Shown: piece after piece, positions 53,255 to 62,179 of the stretch
Position numbering within the stretch: the first letter of the stretch is position 1
Layout of the letters: the number at the start of each line of letters is the position of its first letter
Assembly: GCA_964610745.1 (NCBI GenBank)
Contig: CAZSYL010000010.1
Span: 1-64,000 of the forward strand
Length of the DNA stretch: 64,000 nucleotides
Source: SHLQ01 sp964610745
GTDB lineage: Bacteria; Actinomycetota; Acidimicrobiia; Acidimicrobiales; SHLQ01
Reading direction: 5' to 3'
Made by a program: the position numbers and the translations under genes
The notes under the pieces: model-generated
Database searches by the model: none
What the model saw: the letters and a program-made list of their open reading frames with translations, nothing else
What the model was told of the DNA's origin: nothing

Positions 53255-54157
53255 CTAGCTGGACAACAAGTTCACGAGCCGGCTCGCCACGACCGGGTCG
53301 GTGAGGTAACCCGAAATCCCATGTTCGTTCGGCGTGTCGTTGTCAACGCCGCTGTAGTTGTCGATGGGTGGTTCGACTTCGAAGAAGCGCGAGTTCAACG
53401 GATGCAATGCAACGGCATCCCCTTCGTCATACGCGTTGAACCAGCTGCCTGCATTCGGAGGGTGGGCGATTGGTTCGAGGGCCGTACGAACGGCTCGAAT
53501 GCCGAGTGGTGACCCGAGCGTTACGAAGGATCGAACCGCCAGCGAACTGATCGCTCCGCCGGCGCTGAGGATCCGATACGCGATGATCGATCCGAGTGAA
53601 TGACCAATCACGACCCATTCTTCGTCAGGGTCGACGTCGGCGACGGCCTTGGCGATTCCAGACTCGATGAAATCCTGAATCGTGCTGTCCTCGAGGTACA
53701 TCGAGACATCGGCGGCGGCGAACCTCAGGCTGCGTGAACTAAATGGGGGGACGAACTGGTCGAGTAGGCCAAATCCCACCTGCACCCACTCTCGGCTCAG
53801 CGGACCGGCTTTTCGCACCTCGGGCTCGGCGTACTCCCGGATCTGATCCTCGGTAATACCAGCGGTCTCAAAGCAGTCGTTGAGAATCCGGCAACGGAAC
53901 TCGATGTCATCCTCGTGAGTAATCCCACGCGTAATGGGTGCCACATCACCGTCGTGGTCGTGATGGTCGGGATGCTCATCGGACGTAAGGTCGGCGAGCG
54001 CATCGCCGAAGTACGGAAAGATGATGTCCTCGTCGGAGATGGGCAACTCGAGTCCGACGCCTTCAGCGCCGGCGTGGAGCGAACTCACCCACTTGTGTCG
54101 AAGGACGGCAGGGTTCTTGTCCTCCTGCGACCTTCCGTGGACCAATAGCAACTTCAT
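53255..54157 (-). CDS. Alpha/beta hydrolase, lipase-like
   Basis: 300 residues. LLLVHGRSQED forms the start, VVIGHSLGSIIAYRIL holds the nucleophile Ser, and a C-terminal ENEHGISGYL segment carries a likely His. Acidic His-rich stretch (HPDHHDHDGD) near residue 70 is unusual. Converges with the acyltransferase gene 4 bp away and follows gpsA on the same strand. Longer starts overlap gpsA. Confidence 0.82.
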   Translation of the reverse strand: MKLLLVHGRSQEDKNPAVLRHKWVSSLHAGAEGVGLELPISDEDIIFPYFGDALADLTSDEHPDHHDHDGDVAPITRGITHEDDIEFRCRILNDCFETAGITEDQIREYAEPEVRKAGPLSREWVQVGFGLLDQFVPPFSSRSLRFAAADVSMYLEDSTIQDFIESGIAKAVADVDPDEEWVVIGHSLGSIIAYRILSAGGAISSLAVRSFVTLGSPLGIRAVRTALEPIAHPPNAGSWFNAYDEGDAVALHPLNSRFFEVEPPIDNYSGVDNDTPNEHGISGYLTDPVVASRLVNLLSS

Positions 54158-54194
54158 GACAGGAAAACTCGTTCGGTCGGAACCTTGTTCCGAA

Positions 54195-55190
54195 TCAGTC
54201 GGGCATGCTTTCTGCGTGTTGAGGTCGCTTGAGGAGTCCTCGATAGACCTCTTTGGCAGTTCGACCATCTTCGACGATCGCTCGGATCTCTTCGGTGATG
54301 GGCATGTCGACATCGTATTCGCGGGCGAGGCGCGCCACGACCGGCGCACTCTTGAGTCCTTCAACGACCTGGTTCATCGAGTCGATGATTTGCGGGATTG
54401 ATTGGCCGCGACCGAAGGCTTCTCCGGCCGTCCGGTTGCGGCTCTGTGGGCTGATGCACGTCGCGATGAGGTCGCCCATGCCTGCAAGGCCCGCGAACGT
54501 TTCGGGTTTTCCACCCATCGCAACGCCGAGTCGAGTGAGTTCGCTCAACCCTCGTGTGATGACGGCCGCGCGGGTGTTGTCGCCGGCACCAAGCCCATCG
54601 GCCATTCCAGCCGCTATCGCGATCACGTTTTTCAACGCGCCGCCGAGTTCGCAACCGATCAGATCGTCGTTGGTGTAGACCCGAAACCGAGGAGTGGCAA
54701 AGACGCCCTGCAGCCGTGCGGCGATGTCGGCGTCGGAAAAGGCGATGACCGATGCGGCCGCCTGGCCTGCAAGGATCTCTTTCGCGAGGTTGGGACCGGT
54801 AAGCACTCCGACAGAATTGTCGGGGAACCGGTCCGTGATGAGTTCGGTCATGCGGCGGCCGGTCTCTTTGTCGAGACCCTTGGCCAGCGAAACGATCGGT
54901 ACGTCCGGCTCGACGAGTGGTTCGAGGGCATCGAGTGTCGACTCGAATCCTGCGGACGCGACACCCATAACCAGAACGTCGGCATCGGCGACGACCTCGG
55001 CGAGCTCAGGCGAGGCCTTCAGCGACGGGTGAAGTGCGAGTCCCTCTAGGTATCGAGGGTTCTCGTGGGTCTCGGTGATGGCGTGACACACCTCAGCGCG
55101 TCGCGCCCACAGGGTCGTGTCTGCGTTGTGAGCGGTCAGGTGCGCGACCGTCGTGCCCCACGAACCCCCGCCTATCGCTGCCACCTTCAC
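54195..55190 (-). CDS. gpsA: NAD(P)H-dependent glycerol-3-phosphate dehydrogenase
   Basis: 331 residues: N-terminal Rossmann GGGSWGTTVA, substrate-site LAKGLD, LTGPNLAKEI, catalytic Lys in GGALKNVIAIAAG, and GMGDLIATC. It makes sn-glycerol 3-phosphate from dihydroxyacetone phosphate, the backbone for phospholipids and triacylglycerol, which fits the lipid locus. Confidence 0.96.
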   Translation of the reverse strand: MKVAAIGGGSWGTTVAHLTAHNADTTLWARRAEVCHAITETHENPRYLEGLALHPSLKASPELAEVVADADVLVMGVASAGFESTLDALEPLVEPDVPIVSLAKGLDKETGRRMTELITDRFPDNSVGVLTGPNLAKEILAGQAAASVIAFSDADIAARLQGVFATPRFRVYTNDDLIGCELGGALKNVIAIAAGMADGLGAGDNTRAAVITRGLSELTRLGVAMGGKPETFAGLAGMGDLIATCISPQSRNRTAGEAFGRGQSIPQIIDSMNQVVEGLKSAPVVARLAREYDVDMPITEEIRAIVEDGRTAKEVYRGLLKRPQHAESMPD

Positions 55191-55236
55191 GACTGGTCAG
55201 CCCCTGTTCTTATCCCGTGTTGTCCCGCCATGATGC

Positions 55237-55806
55237 TCACAGGGAAAGAGGAACGCCAAGGGCTTCGTGAATGTCGACGACCTGCTCGTCCTTGAGTCCA
55301 AGTCCGATACGAAGGTTGGCCAAGTACTCGGCTTCTGCCGCGGTGTCGACATCGATCGGCAGGAGGGACATCGTGTACACCTCAGCCTCCATGCCGCCGG
55401 GCACCGAGTCGATGTAGGCGTCGAGGTCGAGGGGGAGTGCCAGCTCGGATCGCACGAACGCCTCGCCTTCCTCATCGAGATCGCCGGCGCGGTTGATGAT
55501 CTCGTCGATCTCCTGATCGTCAACCTTGCCATCGGCCTTGGCCGCGTTGGTCATAGCCCGAATGAGAACGACCGCCTCTTCTTCGGGCATGTCGAACTGT
55601 TCGGCGTCGTCGTCACCATCGAGTTTGTCCTTGAGACCGCCGAGTGCATCGCCGATTCCTCCGCCAGCGTTTCGGACACCACGGGACCCAACCATCGATC
55701 CGACGATCGAGCCCACCATTCGACCGGTACGGCCACCGAGGGCACCGCCGAGCGCTGCTCCGCCGAATGACCCTGCGAGTGATCCGACCATGCGTCCAAT
55801 ATTCAT
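55237..55806 (-). CDS. DUF533/TerB-like protein
   Basis: 189 residues. The start is Gly-rich with GxxxG repeats (GSLAGSFGGAALGGALGG, VGSIVGSMVGS) like a membrane-inserting glycine zipper, then the TerB-type helical acidic domain (RAMTNAAKADGKVDDQEIDEI) binding metal. Function unknown; stress roles are reported for relatives. ATG 55806 has CAGGAG upstream. Confidence 0.82.
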   Translation of the reverse strand: MNIGRMVGSLAGSFGGAALGGALGGRTGRMVGSIVGSMVGSRGVRNAGGGIGDALGGLKDKLDGDDDAEQFDMPEEEAVVLIRAMTNAAKADGKVDDQEIDEIINRAGDLDEEGEAFVRSELALPLDLDAYIDSVPGGMEAEVYTMSLLPIDVDTAAEAEYLANLRIGLGLKDEQVVDIHEALGVPLSL

Positions 55807-55874
55807 TCTGTTCTCCTGCGTGGGTTGAGACTTCCCCCGCTCTCGACCGCCGATACGGACGGTCAGGACAAACC

Positions 55875-58163
55875 TTACTCGCTGTTGGGCAACCACGGCG
55901 GCGTTAACCGCGGCTGGATTGCGATCGTGAACGACGTTGCATCCAAGGTCAGATTCGGCGAGTACGCGGGGTCGTCATCGAGCACATCAGCCCAGCGCTC
56001 AAGCGCAAGATCGACCTCGGCGTTGAATCTTGCGACCTTGGCCGGGTCGTCCTCGGGGCCACGGCTAATGCTCTCATGGTGATAGAGGAGCGCATCTGGT
56101 GCCCAGAGAATTCGCTGACCGGCGACATGGCGAACCCGCAAGCAGTAGTCGACGTCATTGAACGCCACCGCCAGATCCTCATCGAGGCCGCCCAGCTGCT
56201 CCCAGGTGGAACGCCGGGTGAGAAGGCATGCAGCGGTCGCGGCGCCAACTTCATGCGTGATGGCGAGGCGATTGAAGTAACCGGTCGATTCGGCCGGTTC
56301 GTGAAGATGTCCGTGGCCCGCCAGTCCGCCGAGTCCAAGGACGACACCCGCGTGTTGAATCGTGTCGTTCGGGTACAGCAGCTTCGCTCCGACCGCGCCG
56401 ATGTTGGGCTGGCCAATCCAGCGCACCATGGTGCTGAGCCAGTCCGGATCGATGACCTCGGTGTCGTTGTTGAGCAGCAGAATCAGTTCGCCGTTGGCCG
56501 CAGCGGCTCCAATGTTGTTGATCTTCGAATAGTTGAACGGGCCCGGAGCAGGGATGACTCGCCGGTCTGTGCCATTGTCGAAAGCTGCGAACCATTCGAG
56601 CGTTTCTTGTTCGGCCGAATCGTTGTCGACGATCAAGATCTCAAACGCGGGGTAGGTGGTTCGGGCGAGGCTGTCGACGCACTGGATCACCAGGTCGAGA
56701 TGGTCCCGGGTGGGGATCACAATCGACACCAACGGAAAGTCGACGAGGGGTGGCACCGGACGATACGCGGTCGGTGCCCCAGCAAGGTCGACAGACCAGT
56801 CGGGCCCGAGCCGATCCTGAAGTGCTCGGATCGAAGCATCCTCGGTGTACGTCTTCTCGCCCGCCGCCAAGGCGGTCGACCCCGCGATTGCGCGCCAGTG
56901 GTAGCAGACCAGAGGGATGTGGCGTATCCGATCGGGGGTTGTCGCGGCTGTCGCACGCAGCACGAGGTCATGGTCTTGGGATCCGTCGAAGCCGGTGCGC
57001 AACCCACCCACCTGGTCAATGAGTGAGCGCCGGATCACCGTCAGGTGCGACATGTAGTTCTGACCGAGCAGTAGCTCGGGGTTCCACGACGGCTTGAAAT
57101 GGGGATCGTAGTGCTTGTTTGCAGCATCGATCTTGTCCTCGTCGGTGTAGAGGATGTCGGCGCCGGACGATTCGAGCGCGACCACCGAGAGGGCAAACGG
57201 GGCCAACGCGTCATCATGATCCATGAAGGCCACGAACTCGCCGGTCGCGTGATCGAGGCCATCGTTGGTCGCTGCGGCAATATGTCCGTTCTCGGTCCGA
57301 TGGTGGACGGTAATGCGTTGCTCTGTCACGGCGAACTGGTCGAGGCGCGCTGCGATCGCCGGGTCGGTCGAAGCGTCGTTGACCAAAACGAGTTGCCACC
57401 GCTCGAAGCTCTGATCCCGAACGGACTGGACCGCGGCCTCCAACCAACGGATCTCCGGGTTGTACACCGGCATGATCACACTGATCGTCGGGCCACCTTC
57501 GGGGAGTGCTTCGACCCGTGCCTGCAAGCGGTCGAGGTCGGGTTGGTGGGCGATCGAGTGACGAATCCTCCAGGACGCATAGTTCGCGTCCGCGATCGAT
57601 CGACGGAACTGCAATCGCTCGTATTCAAGGGCAATCTCGGTGAGGATTGCTCGGTTACCCTGCGCTGCTCGAGTTTCCTTCAGCCGAGTGGCAACGGCCT
57701 TGGGGTCGGTGCTGCCGTGGATGCTCGTGCCAGCGACATCTGCTGACATTATCGCCGCTGCGATCCCAGTCCGGATGGGTCGGAGGGTGACGTGGGTGCC
57801 GCTGACGGTCTCCAACCATGGTGCGACTTCCATCTCGATCCGTGCGATATCAGGGGGGAGATGAACCACCCGGGTCCGTTTGCCGGCAACAACCGGGACT
57901 GGGCGCCGCACAAGTGGGATCGCACTCGACGCTGCCAGGAACCGAAGGGTGACAGGAGGGTGTTCGGGCAGCTCGTCGTCCGCTTCGTGTGAACTGGCGA
58001 GGTCGGTTGTCAGTAGGTGCCAACCCGCAGCCAACGGGAGTTGCTGACCAGTCAGCTCGAAACGCGGATGAGTTCCTGAGACGGTCCAGGTGGGGGAGGA
58101 GTTGGATGTCGTCGTCACGGACGCGCTGGTGAGATGCTTGAACGGGGTGAGGGCAAACTGCAC
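55875..58163 (-). CDS. Two-domain GT2 glycosyltransferase
   Basis: 762 residues with two GT-A domains. The first (about 225-340) has SVIMPVYNPEIRWLEAAVQSV and FMDHDDALAP as DxD; the second (about 480-700) has VSIVIPTRDHLDLVIQCVDSL and NNDTEVIDPDWL. An N-terminal 200-residue region is unlike known domains. Such tandem GT2 proteins build O-antigen-like or capsular chains. The GTG start has TACGCT 7 nt upstream. Confidence 0.9.
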   Translation of the reverse strand: MQFALTPFKHLTSASVTTTSNSSPTWTVSGTHPRFELTGQQLPLAAGWHLLTTDLASSHEADDELPEHPPVTLRFLAASSAIPLVRRPVPVVAGKRTRVVHLPPDIARIEMEVAPWLETVSGTHVTLRPIRTGIAAAIMSADVAGTSIHGSTDPKAVATRLKETRAAQGNRAILTEIALEYERLQFRRSIADANYASWRIRHSIAHQPDLDRLQARVEALPEGGPTISVIMPVYNPEIRWLEAAVQSVRDQSFERWQLVLVNDASTDPAIAARLDQFAVTEQRITVHHRTENGHIAAATNDGLDHATGEFVAFMDHDDALAPFALSVVALESSGADILYTDEDKIDAANKHYDPHFKPSWNPELLLGQNYMSHLTVIRRSLIDQVGGLRTGFDGSQDHDLVLRATAATTPDRIRHIPLVCYHWRAIAGSTALAAGEKTYTEDASIRALQDRLGPDWSVDLAGAPTAYRPVPPLVDFPLVSIVIPTRDHLDLVIQCVDSLARTTYPAFEILIVDNDSAEQETLEWFAAFDNGTDRRVIPAPGPFNYSKINNIGAAAANGELILLLNNDTEVIDPDWLSTMVRWIGQPNIGAVGAKLLYPNDTIQHAGVVLGLGGLAGHGHLHEPAESTGYFNRLAITHEVGAATAACLLTRRSTWEQLGGLDEDLAVAFNDVDYCLRVRHVAGQRILWAPDALLYHHESISRGPEDDPAKVARFNAEVDLALERWADVLDDDPAYSPNLTLDATSFTIAIQPRLTPPWLPNSE

Positions 58164-58170
58164 GCAAGGC

Positions 58171-58176
58171 AGCGTA
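58171..58176 (-). promoter_or_regulatory. -10 element of leaderless glycosyltransferase promoter
   Basis: TACGCT ends 7 nt before GTG 58163; same hexamer as at the LysR gene. Confidence 0.5.
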
Positions 58177-58394
58177 GTAAGGGTTCTGGGTATCCATGCC
58201 GATGGAGAACAAGCGTCGTTGCTGTAGCGACGTGTTTGTTCCGCAGGTATTTCGCCAAGAAATGGAACACATCTAAATCATGAACAGTTTTCGTATGTAA
58301 CTAATGAGGCTCTAATTCTGTCCTTACATAAGGGCACTTGAATGGGCTTCACATCAACCGAAGGGCATCTCCCAGCTCTTTGAGAAGGAACACC

Positions 58395-59846
58395 ATGTGG
58401 CAAGACCGCAAGAATGAGGACGAGACGGCCCCAACTTCACCGTCCGCGTCGTCATCGGCTCCCGCTTCCCCTCCCGCGGTAGCTCCTACCCCCGATCTCT
58501 CTGGTCCGACAGATCAGGCGCCGGTACTCCCGCCGGCTCCGTCTCGGTCCAGCTTCTCGGCCATCGGATCCCCGAAGGCCGAGCCAGTCATCTCGGCGAC
58601 TGGGGCGCTCCCCCCCAGCCCTGTCGTCGGGATGACCCAATCTCCACAGGCTCCGCCGCCACCTCCAGGTGGGCCGAACCCGATGCCCGCAGCCCCCGCG
58701 CCTCCCGCGTCGCCGTTTGCGATTCAGCGCCCTGTCGTTGCTCAGAACCCTGTGCTTGCGCCAACACCACCAGCGGTTGAACCAAAGAAGCGTCGTACTG
58801 GCTTCATGGTGATGCTGGCCTTGCTCACCGTGCTCGCGTCGGGCGCACTTAGCTTCTTTGTGGCCAACCTCGTTGCTGACGACGCCTCGTCGGAGGCACT
58901 GGCGCCGCTACCTACCGCAGCGTCAGCACCGTCGTCCACGGTGCCAGAGGATGTTCCCACCGAAACGACCAGTGCCGTCGATGCTGCCTCACTTGCCGAC
59001 GAGCCGTTCGCCGTCGCCGCGGAGATCATTCGTCCATCGGTTGTTCAGCTCAATCTCGGAACCGGTCTTGGTACTGGGGTCATCATCAATGAGAACGGCA
59101 CGATTCTCACGGCAGCCCACGTTCTTGGCGACGCCGAGGAAGTGCAGGTGACCTTCTTTGATGGTTCGAGCGCTCAGGGCACCGTCGTCGGTGTCGATGT
59201 TCCGACCGATGTTGGTGTCGTCCAAGTCGATCCCGAGGGACGTGACCTCGTCGTTGCAGCTCTCGCCGATGGCCAGGATGTTCGTGTAGGTCAGATCGCC
59301 GTTGCGGTCGGCTCGCCATTTGGCTTCGAGCAGACAGTGACCGCCGGAATCATCAGCGCCGTCGACCGCATCGTCAACAACGTGTCGATGGTGCAGACCG
59401 ATGCATCGATCAACCCCGGAAACTCCGGTGGGCCACTGATCAACCTCGATGGTGAGGTCGTTGGTATCAACGATCTGATCTTCACCGAGTCCGGCTCCAG
59501 CGCTGGTGTTGGCTTCGCCATCTCCATCGATCTGGCGGTCATCATTGCTGACCAGATCGTCCAGGGAGTCGAGCCACAGCTCGCTCTCCTCGGTGTGAGC
59601 ACCGGTGCAGCGCCTGACGGTGCTCGCGGCGCTCAGGTCGAAGACGTTTCCGAGGGCTCGGCTGCTGAGGCAGCCGGTCTGGAGATCGGCGACGTGGTCA
59701 TTGCTCTCGATGGTGTCAATACTCGGGGCTCAGCTGATCTTCGAGCTCAGGTCATCGATCAAGCGCCAGGTACAACCGTCACCATCACGGTGATTCGCGA
59801 CGGTCAAGAGGTTGACCTCTCCGCCACCCTCGGTCGAACCGGCTAG
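58395..59846 (+). CDS. htrA: HtrA/DegP-type membrane serine protease with PDZ domain
   Basis: 483 residues. A Pro-rich cytosolic start (about 1-130), one membrane segment (about 137-160), a trypsin-like protease with His242 (TAAHVLG), Asp272 (TDVGVVQVD) and Ser345 (GNSGGPL), then a C-terminal PDZ domain. It clears damaged envelope proteins, like mycobacterial PepD/HtrA. AGAAGGAA precedes the ATG. A 231-bp intergenic with inverted repeats lies upstream. Confidence 0.95.
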   Translation: MWQDRKNEDETAPTSPSASSSAPASPPAVAPTPDLSGPTDQAPVLPPAPSRSSFSAIGSPKAEPVISATGALPPSPVVGMTQSPQAPPPPPGGPNPMPAAPAPPASPFAIQRPVVAQNPVLAPTPPAVEPKKRRTGFMVMLALLTVLASGALSFFVANLVADDASSEALAPLPTAASAPSSTVPEDVPTETTSAVDAASLADEPFAVAAEIIRPSVVQLNLGTGLGTGVIINENGTILTAAHVLGDAEEVQVTFFDGSSAQGTVVGVDVPTDVGVVQVDPEGRDLVVAALADGQDVRVGQIAVAVGSPFGFEQTVTAGIISAVDRIVNNVSMVQTDASINPGNSGGPLINLDGEVVGINDLIFTESGSSAGVGFAISIDLAVIIADQIVQGVEPQLALLGVSTGAAPDGARGAQVEDVSEGSAAEAAGLEIGDVVIALDGVNTRGSADLRAQVIDQAPGTTVTITVIRDGQEVDLSATLGRTG

Positions 59847-59860
59847 CCGAATTCTGAGCG

Positions 59861-60829
59861 TTACGACTTGTCGGGGGTGACTCCGGCCAGTTGGGCAATT
59901 TCTTTCCAAAGAGCGTCGGTCTTTTGATCGGCGCTCTTTGTGCTTGGAATCCGATGCTCGGGGCGCCGTTCCCGGTCGAGCCAGAAGCCGCTGCTCCCGA
60001 GCTCTGAGGTGGGCTCTGTCGCTAACCAGGCCATCGTGTCCGCTCCTTGCTCGGGACTGCGCAGTAGCGGACCCATGAGCTTGCCGAATCCTGGCAAGGC
60101 ATCGGCGACGCCTGCGGTATCGACCCAACCCGGATGCATGACGTATGACTGGATTCCTTCGGGAACCAGTATGTCGTCCCAGGCGCTGCTCAACAGCAGC
60201 TGTGCACGCTTGGCGCGAGCGTAGGCCTTGGTCCCGGTGTAATCCTTCGTCGTTTGGAGATCCGACAGCGAGATGCCCTGTCCATAGAGCCCACCCGAGG
60301 CCATCGTGACGATTCGGGGGTCGTCACCTTCTCGCAGCAAAGGTCGGAGCATCTCGGTGAGTTTGAACGGACCGACGACGTGCGTGGCGAGGGTGAGTTC
60401 GATGCCATCGACCGACTCTTGTCGCGGATTGTGCAGCGCTCCCGCGTTATGCACGAGCACGTCGATGGCTTCGCCTTTCGCCAACATCTTTGTTGCAAAG
60501 TCGCCGACCGACTCAAGCGACGAGAGGTCGGCGATTTCGAGGTTGACGTCCGCTCCGGCCATCTGGTTGAGCATCTCGACCGCCTTTGAGCCTCGCTCTT
60601 CGTTGCGTGCAACGACGGTGACTCGAGCCCCTACCCGTGTGAGCAGTTGGGCGCCCGCAAATCCGAGGCCAGAGTTTGCCCCCGTGATCACCACACGACG
60701 GCCAGGAACGTCTCGAATCGGCTGCCAGTCGAAGATGCGACCCCGTACCGCTGGTCCAATCTTGGTAAAGCTGGGAGCGATCGTGGTCTCCAGGATGGTA
60801 TCGAGCAGCTGTGGAGGCAGGAGGATCAT
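59861..60829 (-). CDS. Short-chain dehydrogenase/reductase (SDR)
   Basis: 322 residues: a hydrophobic N-terminal stretch, NAD(P)-binding TGANSGLG, NNAG-equivalent VLVHNAGAL, Ser in MASGG, and YARAK as the catalytic YxxxK. The DHRS12/retinol-dehydrogenase-like form. Substrate unknown. Converges with htrA. Confidence 0.88.
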   Translation of the reverse strand: MILLPPQLLDTILETTIAPSFTKIGPAVRGRIFDWQPIRDVPGRRVVITGANSGLGFAGAQLLTRVGARVTVVARNEERGSKAVEMLNQMAGADVNLEIADLSSLESVGDFATKMLAKGEAIDVLVHNAGALHNPRQESVDGIELTLATHVVGPFKLTEMLRPLLREGDDPRIVTMASGGLYGQGISLSDLQTTKDYTGTKAYARAKRAQLLLSSAWDDILVPEGIQSYVMHPGWVDTAGVADALPGFGKLMGPLLRSPEQGADTMAWLATEPTSELGSSGFWLDRERRPEHRIPSTKSADQKTDALWKEIAQLAGVTPDKS

Positions 60830-61285
60830 CGTCTGATCATGACACTGCCTGAGCGCTCGGGGCGGCCTATTCGATAACCAACGTCCTCGCGGGATAGGTG
60901 GTGGGTTGGGCTGACCATCTTGAAGTTCGCCACGTTCTGCTTACATCGCTATCGACTGTTGATAGCGCGCCTGGGCTGATGGAGACGACTCTGCCCCAGT
61001 CGTGAGGCTCACCGCCTTTCGAGCCCGCTCAAAGGGAGATGTCGCTGAGTCGTCACTGTCGAAGGCGTCCCAAGCGCGCTGATCGCAGGTCGGGCGTTTA
61101 AAAACGAGCGACGGAATCTGAGTGCGTTCGTCCACGACCACCATAGGAATTGCGCGAAATACGCGAGTTTCCGTGTCCAACGGTCGCTGCTAGCCTTATC
61201 TGCTGGCTCATCCACCCATTTCGTGGATGCGTCACAATTCGCAGTTAGTACTTCGTAAGCAAGCTCGCACAGAACAGGGCGTGAC
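60830..61285. other. 456-bp divergent intergenic region with hairpins
   Basis: No gene is evident. Three perfect inverted repeats are present: CGCTATC/GATAGCG at 60947-60967, ACGACT/AGTCGT at 60985-61003 and CATCCAC/GTGGATG at 61209-61229. The last lies 57 bp before rpmB and may belong to its leader. The rest looks non-coding. Confidence 0.5.
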
Positions 61286-61522
61286 ATGTCACGTATTTGC
61301 CAGGTAACAGGGAAGAAGCCAGCGTTCGGCAAGAACGTCTCCCACTCAAACCGCAAGACCAACCGACGTTGGGATATCAACATCCAGAAGAAGCGGTATT
61401 ACCTGCCTTCTGAGAAGAAGTGGATTTCCCTCACGGTTTCGGCCAAGGGCATCAAGACCATCGACAAGCGTGGCATCGAGAGCGTCGTTGCCGAGATGCG
61501 CAGGAACGGACAGAAAATCTAA
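61286..61522 (+). CDS. rpmB: 50S ribosomal protein L28
   Basis: 78 residues, starting MSRICQVTGKKPAFGKNVSHS. Only one Cys, so the zinc-free (C-minus) form. The stop and the start of rpmG overlap (TAATG), so the two are coupled. AGGG lies 7 nt before the ATG. No Zur-type box is evident in the upstream region, so zinc control cannot be claimed. Confidence 0.96.
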   Translation: MSRICQVTGKKPAFGKNVSHSNRKTNRRWDINIQKKRYYLPSEKKWISLTVSAKGIKTIDKRGIESVVAEMRRNGQKI

Positions 61523-61683
61523 TGGGATCCGACAAGCGTCCAATTATCAAGCTTCGCTCAACCGCCGGCACTGGCTTCCAGTACTGGACCACGAAGAACA
61601 AGACCAACACTCGTGAGCGCCTCGAACTGATGAAGTTCGACCCGGTTGCACGAAAGCACGTACTCTTCCGCGAAGAGCGCTAA
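61522..61683 (+). CDS. rpmG: 50S ribosomal protein L33
   Basis: 53 residues, MGSDKRPIIKLRSTAGTGFQY then RERLELMKFDPVARKHVLFREER; Cys-free form, like E. coli L33. Translationally coupled to rpmB. Confidence 0.96.
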   Translation: MGSDKRPIIKLRSTAGTGFQYWTTKNKTNTRERLELMKFDPVARKHVLFREER

Positions 61684-61737
61684 CCGCGGTCCAGCGTCTG
61701 GCTGGCTCCGCAACACCTACGAGCCTCACAACGAAAA

Positions 61738-61775
61738 ATGATCCTCAGCCCCGAGCTGAGGATCATTCTCGTTTT
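61738..61775 (+). terminator. Rho-independent terminator after rpmG
   Basis: A 12-bp perfect stem (ATGATCCTCAGC with its complement, 5-nt loop CCCGA) followed by TCTCGTTTT. A run of A before the stem would make it work on the other strand as well. Confidence 0.85.
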
Positions 61776-61840
61776 GGCCAAATGCGTGAGTGAGATCAAC
61801 TACGGTAGGTCGACTGACGAAAATCCAGGAGTCGTGAAGA

Positions 61841-62170
61841 GTGGGAACGTACGAGATCACGCGGAACCGGAACGGGTTGTTCAAGTGGAGCCTCAGGGCG
61901 GGTAACGGCGAGGTGGTGCTGGCCAGCCAAATGTATAAGTCGAAGGCATCTGCCCAGAAGGGGATCGCGTCGACGATGTTGAACAGCGCTCACCCAGATC
62001 GCTTTGAACGAAAGACCGCTCGGAACAACAAGCCGTTCTTTGTGCTCAAGGCTCTGAATGGTCAGCAGGTCGGTAAGAGCCAGTTGTATGAGTCTGAGCG
62101 CGCCCGTGACAACGGCATTCGGTCGGTCGCCAAAAACGGTCCCAACAGCACGATCAAAGACCTCAGCTGA
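61841..62170 (+). CDS. DUF1508 (YegP-like) protein
   Basis: 109 residues with two repeats of the DUF1508 unit: GTYEITRNRNGLFKWSLRAGNGEVVLASQMYKSKASA and FFVLKALNGQQVGKSQLYESERARDNGI. Small cytosolic protein of unknown function. GTG start; GGAG is 11-12 nt upstream. Confidence 0.88.
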   Translation: MGTYEITRNRNGLFKWSLRAGNGEVVLASQMYKSKASAQKGIASTMLNSAHPDRFERKTARNNKPFFVLKALNGQQVGKSQLYESERARDNGIRSVAKNGPNSTIKDLS

Positions 62171-62179
62171 GCAGCTTGG

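Noticed and set aside
55807..55896. Upstream extension of the DUF533 gene.
   Set aside because: It overlaps the 3' end of the glycosyltransferase gene, while ATG 55806 has a strong ribosome site.
60941..61180. 79-codon minus-strand frame in the spacer before rpmB.
   Set aside because: The first codon is TTG, no promoter or ribosome signal is present and the composition is unlike its neighbours.
61190..61285. Zur box expected for zinc-free L28/L33.
   Set aside because: No TGAAAATGATTTTCA-like palindrome is present, so zinc regulation is not supported.
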